From: an uncultured Mailhella sp.
GTDB taxonomy: Bacteria; Desulfobacterota; Desulfovibrionia; Desulfovibrionales; Desulfovibrionaceae
DNA: 8,033 nt
Assembly: GCA_910579055.1 (NCBI GenBank)
Contig: CAJTSU010000162.1
Span: forward strand, 1 to 8,033
Direction: 5' to 3'
Of the stretch, positions 6,082-8,033 are shown piece after piece (positions within the stretch are counted from its first letter, which is position 1; each line of letters begins with the position of its first letter). A model generated the notes under the pieces. The model did no database searches, was not told where the DNA came from, and saw nothing but the letters and a program-made list of their open reading frames with translations. A program made the translations under genes and the position numbers.

Positions 6082-6876
6082 ATGAAAAAACTTGCCGCCG
6101 CCCTGCTGTGCGCCGCTCTGGCTCTTCCTTCCCTGGCCGGAGCCGAAACCGTCAAAATCAAGGTGGGCGCGTCCCCCACGCCCCATGCTGAACTTCTGAA
6201 AGTGGCCAATGAGGTGCTCAAGCCCCAGGGCTACGAAATCAAGATCGTGGAATACGCCGATTATGTCCAGCCCAACATGGCTCTGGACGGCAAGGAGCTG
6301 GACGCCAATTACTTCCAGCACAAGCCCTACCTCGACGACTTCGTGAAGGAAAAGGGCGTGAACCTCGTTTCCATCGGCGCGGTGCATTACGAGCCTTTCG
6401 GCATCTACGCGGGCAGGAGCAAGGACCTTGCCGCCCTCAAGGAAAAGGCCATTGTGGCCGTGCCCAATGACACCACCAATGAGGCCCGCGCGCTGCTTCT
6501 GCTTCAGGATCAGGGCCTGATCAAGCTGAAGGACGGGGCCGGACTCACCGCCACCCGCCGCGACATCGTGGAAAACCCCAGGAACCTCAAGATCGAAGAA
6601 CTGGAAGCCGCACAGCTGGTGCGCGCGCTGCCTGACGTGGATATCGCGGTCATCAACGGCAACTACGCCATTCTCGGCGGGCTCAAGGTGAAGGACGCTC
6701 TGGCCGCCGAAGCCGCTGACTCCATTGCCGCCGCCACATACGCCAATATCGTCGCCGTGCGCAAGGGCGACGAACAGCGCCCCGAAATTCAGGCTCTTCT
6801 CAAGGCCCTGAAAAGCGATCAGGTCAAGGAATACATGATCAAAACGTACGAAGGCGCAGTGCTGCCCGCCGCGTAG
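6082..6876 (+). CDS. metQ: MetQ/NlpA-family ABC transporter periplasmic substrate-binding protein
   Basis: This 264-aa exported binding protein has a signal peptide (MKK, hydrophobic 4-19, likely cleavage after Ala-Gly-Ala at 19-21). The mature protein carries hallmarks of the MetQ family: DANYFQHKPYLDDF (74-87), VAVPNDTTNEARALLLL (125-141), ENPRNLKIEELEAAQL (164-179) and AVINGNYA (189-196). Relatives bind methionine for uptake through MetN/MetI. The only signal-peptide Cys (Cys10) is preceded by Leu and lies too early to be a normal lipobox, so it appears soluble rather than lipid-anchored. The start at 6082 has AAAGGA eight bases upstream and begins the signal peptide; a longer in-frame start at 6010 would bury the signal. 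No permease or ATPase gene is adjacent. Frequent GCC, AAG, CTG and AAC codons suggest stronger expression than the flavoenzymes. Methionine as ligand is family inference. Confidence 0.9.
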   Translation: MKKLAAALLCAALALPSLAGAETVKIKVGASPTPHAELLKVANEVLKPQGYEIKIVEYADYVQPNMALDGKELDANYFQHKPYLDDFVKEKGVNLVSIGAVHYEPFGIYAGRSKDLAALKEKAIVAVPNDTTNEARALLLLQDQGLIKLKDGAGLTATRRDIVENPRNLKIEELEAAQLVRALPDVDIAVINGNYAILGGLKVKDALAAEAADSIAAATYANIVAVRKGDEQRPEIQALLKALKSDQVKEYMIKTYEGAVLPAA

Positions 6877-6891
6877 GCGTTATCGCCTTGT

Positions 6892-6929
6892 GCGCCGTGC
6901 CTGTGAAGTTGCCTTTACGGGCACGGCGC
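6892..6929 (+). terminator. Strong hairpin after metQ-like gene
   Basis: The left arm 6892-6908 pairs with the right arm 6913-6929 around the loop TTGC: 17 continuous pairs, two of them G-U wobbles on the plus-strand RNA. On the minus-strand transcript those two become A-C mismatches, so the structure favours plus-strand RNA. It starts 15 bases after the stop codon. There is no immediate T-run; TTTTT appears only at 6942-6946. It may act as an mRNA 3'-end stabiliser as much as an intrinsic terminator. Confidence 0.65.
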
Positions 6930-6939
6930 GATTCCTGAA

Positions 6940-6960
6940 GCTTTTTGCAGGGCAAAAGGC
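6940..6960. terminator. Second small hairpin in the convergent gap
   Basis: GCTTTTTGC (6940-6948) pairs with GCAAAAGGC (6952-6960) around AGG, with one wobble on the plus strand. It sits between the convergent metQ-like gene and the minus-strand membrane-protein gene, so it could help end either transcript. No clean T-tract follows on either strand. Confidence 0.35.
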
Positions 6961-6970
6961 TATATCCGCT

Positions 6971-7471
6971 TTACAGACAGATCACTTTTTTCTTCCACGG
7001 CTTAAACACTGAAATAACCACCAAAGCGACAAGTACAGCGGCTTGAAAACACGTTCCTGTCAGGGTAATCTGCATATTTCCCAGCAACTCCGGGTTGGTT
7101 AATGCCGTATCACGTGACAGTGCTGTAATTTCAACACATCTCTCCATTTTTACGTTGAAGTAAAAAGTTCCGGCTATTGTCACAGCCATGGCCGCAATCC
7201 ATTTTACCGTTATCCATGTATGTTTAAAAAATCCCCAATTTGTACAAACTCCATATATTAAACCCGTAATAAGAGTTATAATGGCCCCAGGTATCACCAG
7301 AATATCATCAATATGCCTGTTGACAGACAACATCATATGCAGTTCGTCACCCGACTCCGGACTAATAACACCTGCCACCCCCATTGAAATGACGCCAACT
7401 ACCCACATCATTGAGGATAGAAGGTGAACAGTCTTCAATATTTTCATTCCCTTCGGAGAGATTTTTTTCAT
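6971..7471 (-). CDS. DUF2269-type four-helix integral membrane protein
   Basis: This 166-aa protein has four predicted membrane helices (about 11-36, 56-77, 87-106, 136-156). Family-like features are LKTVHLLSSMMWVVG (12-26, with His16), DD-x5-PG at 55-62, a GLIYGVCTNWGFFKHTWITVKW block (70-91) and a Lys-rich tail after VFKPWKKK. I recognise it as a DUF2269-like protein; no biochemical function is established that I can rely on. The start has AGAGG seven bases upstream. Only 14 bases separate it from the preceding marR stop, so the two are almost certainly cotranscribed and the MarR protein likely controls it. Composition is clearly AT-richer than the genes to the left, pointing to transfer from a lower-GC donor. 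Confidence 0.75.
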   Translation of the reverse strand: MKKISPKGMKILKTVHLLSSMMWVVGVISMGVAGVISPESGDELHMMLSVNRHIDDILVIPGAIITLITGLIYGVCTNWGFFKHTWITVKWIAAMAVTIAGTFYFNVKMERCVEITALSRDTALTNPELLGNMQITLTGTCFQAAVLVALVVISVFKPWKKKVICL

Positions 7472-7485
7472 TTCCGTACCTCTGT

Positions 7486-7914
7486 TTATTCAATAGTTTT
7501 TGAATTTTCATATATGCACCGCAAGAAACGTATTGCGATTTCATATTCATCCGCATCAATGCCATTCAGTAATGGAACAAGAACTTCATCAACGTGTTTC
7601 AGCAGCTCGGACATCAAGAGCCGCCCTTGCCTGGTTATATGAATACTGTTCTTTGCCTTTGAGACATGGACCCGTTCAACTAACCCCCTTTTCTTCAAAT
7701 TATCTATGGTTCTCTTTATTGCCGCCGCATCTTTGCATAATAAAGCGGCAATCTCCTGTTGGCTCAGACCATCCTTGTAATACAGCAAACGAAGCATGAC
7801 AAACTGAGAGTGCGGCAAATCGACGGCATATCTTTCCAGAACAATTCTCAGTGCCTTTGCCAATGCATGTGACGCTCTGTTTAACAAAAAGCCTAATGAT
7901 TCATACGTATCCAT
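7486..7914 (-). CDS. MarR-family transcriptional regulator
   Basis: This 142-aa protein has the usual length and fold order of the MarR family. There is an N-terminal dimerisation helix (about 5-30), a winged helix-turn-helix with LSQQEIAALLCKDAAAIKRT (50-69) and DNLKKRGLVERV, a wing near 83-95 (KAKNSIHITRQG), and a C-terminal helix (about 117-137). Cys60 and Cys133 could in principle respond to oxidation, but nothing shows that they do. It binds DNA as a dimer and probably represses its own two-gene operon with the downstream membrane protein. A perfect palindrome 22 bases upstream is the obvious operator. No strong ribosome-binding site precedes the ATG, so the start is moderately certain. 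AT-rich composition is shared with the membrane-protein gene. Confidence 0.9.
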   Translation of the reverse strand: MDTYESLGFLLNRASHALAKALRIVLERYAVDLPHSQFVMLRLLYYKDGLSQQEIAALLCKDAAAIKRTIDNLKKRGLVERVHVSKAKNSIHITRQGRLLMSELLKHVDEVLVPLLNGIDADEYEIAIRFLRCIYENSKTIE

Positions 7915-7936
7915 ACGGCATGCTTAAATCAAAAGA

Positions 7937-7950
7937 ATTGACTAGTCAAT
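7937..7950. promoter_or_regulatory. 14-bp perfect palindrome, probable MarR operator
   Basis: ATTGACTAGTCAAT is self-complementary and has the TTGAC/GTCAA half-sites typical of MarR-family operators. It lies 22 bases upstream of the marR start. On the minus strand its TTGACT can serve as a -35 element, with TTTAAG 15 bases further on as a weak -10, so bound repressor would block polymerase. Binding by this particular MarR protein is inference. Confidence 0.6.
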
Positions 7951-7952
7951 AG

Positions 7953-8033
7953 CTACTCCGCGAAATCTCCCGCACTCCAGCCCAGGTAGGCGCTGGTTCC
8001 CCAAAACGCCATATCGTTGACCGTGGAGCTGAA
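7953..8033 (-). CDS. C-terminal end of an unidentified protein (partial)
   Basis: The minus strand is open from the window edge to a TAG at 7955-7953, giving 26 codons that end in WSAGDFAE. Codon choice is GC-rich at third positions like the left part of the window, unlike the marR pair beside it. The residues are rich in Gly, Ser and aromatics (SSTVNDMAFWGTSAYLGW), which could be a beta-strand or exported segment. The fragment is too short to assign a family. It ends 38 bases before the marR start. Confidence 0.55.
   Translation of the reverse strand, partial: FSSTVNDMAFWGTSAYLGWSAGDFAE

Noticed and set aside
4240..6387. 715-codon minus-strand open frame across the second flavoenzyme
   Set aside because: It is antisense to a clear enzyme gene, has low-complexity His/Arg/Gly-rich content and no recognisable domain. 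It is a shadow frame caused by GC-rich codon usage.
1..8033. CRISPR array, tRNA, rRNA or transposase
   Set aside because: I found no regularly spaced direct repeats, no cloverleaf with CCA-type end, no rRNA-like sequence and no transposase motifs on either strand.

Overview
The window looks like a chromosomal segment of a GC-rich, anaerobic Gram-negative bacterium. A Desulfovibrionaceae-type gut or sediment anaerobe would fit: there is a sigma-54 activator with a Cys-rich sensor, two oxygen-sensitive flavin/iron-sulfur ene-reductase-type enzymes, and a MetQ-type periplasmic binding protein. The taxonomic guess is inference from gene content and composition only; no rRNA or tRNA is visible.

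Layout. Bases 1-90 hold no supportable gene, only one arm of an 11-bp inverted repeat whose other arm overlaps the 3' end of the first gene. Bases 91-1572 (minus) encode a sigma-54-dependent transcriptional activator. A 406-base divergent intergenic region (1573-1978) carries a string of inverted repeats and a well-spaced sigma-54 (-24/-12) promoter at about 1917-1933. That promoter points at two tandem paralogous genes (1982-3904 and 4003-5940, plus). Each encodes an FMN TIM barrel, a Cys cluster and a FAD/NAD(P)H domain, the architecture of 2,4-dienoyl-CoA reductase, 2-enoate reductase and BaiCD. The 98-base gap between them contains strong GC-rich palindromes resembling a dispersed palindromic repeat. 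Next come a MetQ/NlpA-family substrate-binding protein (6082-6876, plus) and a 17-bp hairpin.

From about 6970 to 7950 composition drops sharply: hand-counted 60-base lines have 27-47% GC, against 67% in a line of the second oxidoreductase. This section holds a minus-strand pair, a MarR-type regulator (7486-7914) followed by a four-helix DUF2269-type membrane protein (6971-7471). A perfect 14-bp palindrome of MarR-operator type lies just upstream of marR. At the right edge, GC-rich sequence resumes with the last 26 codons of a minus-strand gene (7953-8033).

How it may work together (inference). The sigma-54 activator, through its Cys-containing N-terminal domain, senses a small molecule or redox signal. 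It then switches on the paired flavoenzymes, which reduce or oxidise an unsaturated substrate with NAD(P)H. Both paralogues lack the catalytic Tyr of the old yellow enzyme family and carry Lys in its place, so their chemistry or substrate may differ from described members. This regulator plus two-enzyme module is the best candidate here for an undescribed system. The MetQ-like protein might supply a substrate, but its separate spacing and codon style make membership in the operon uncertain.
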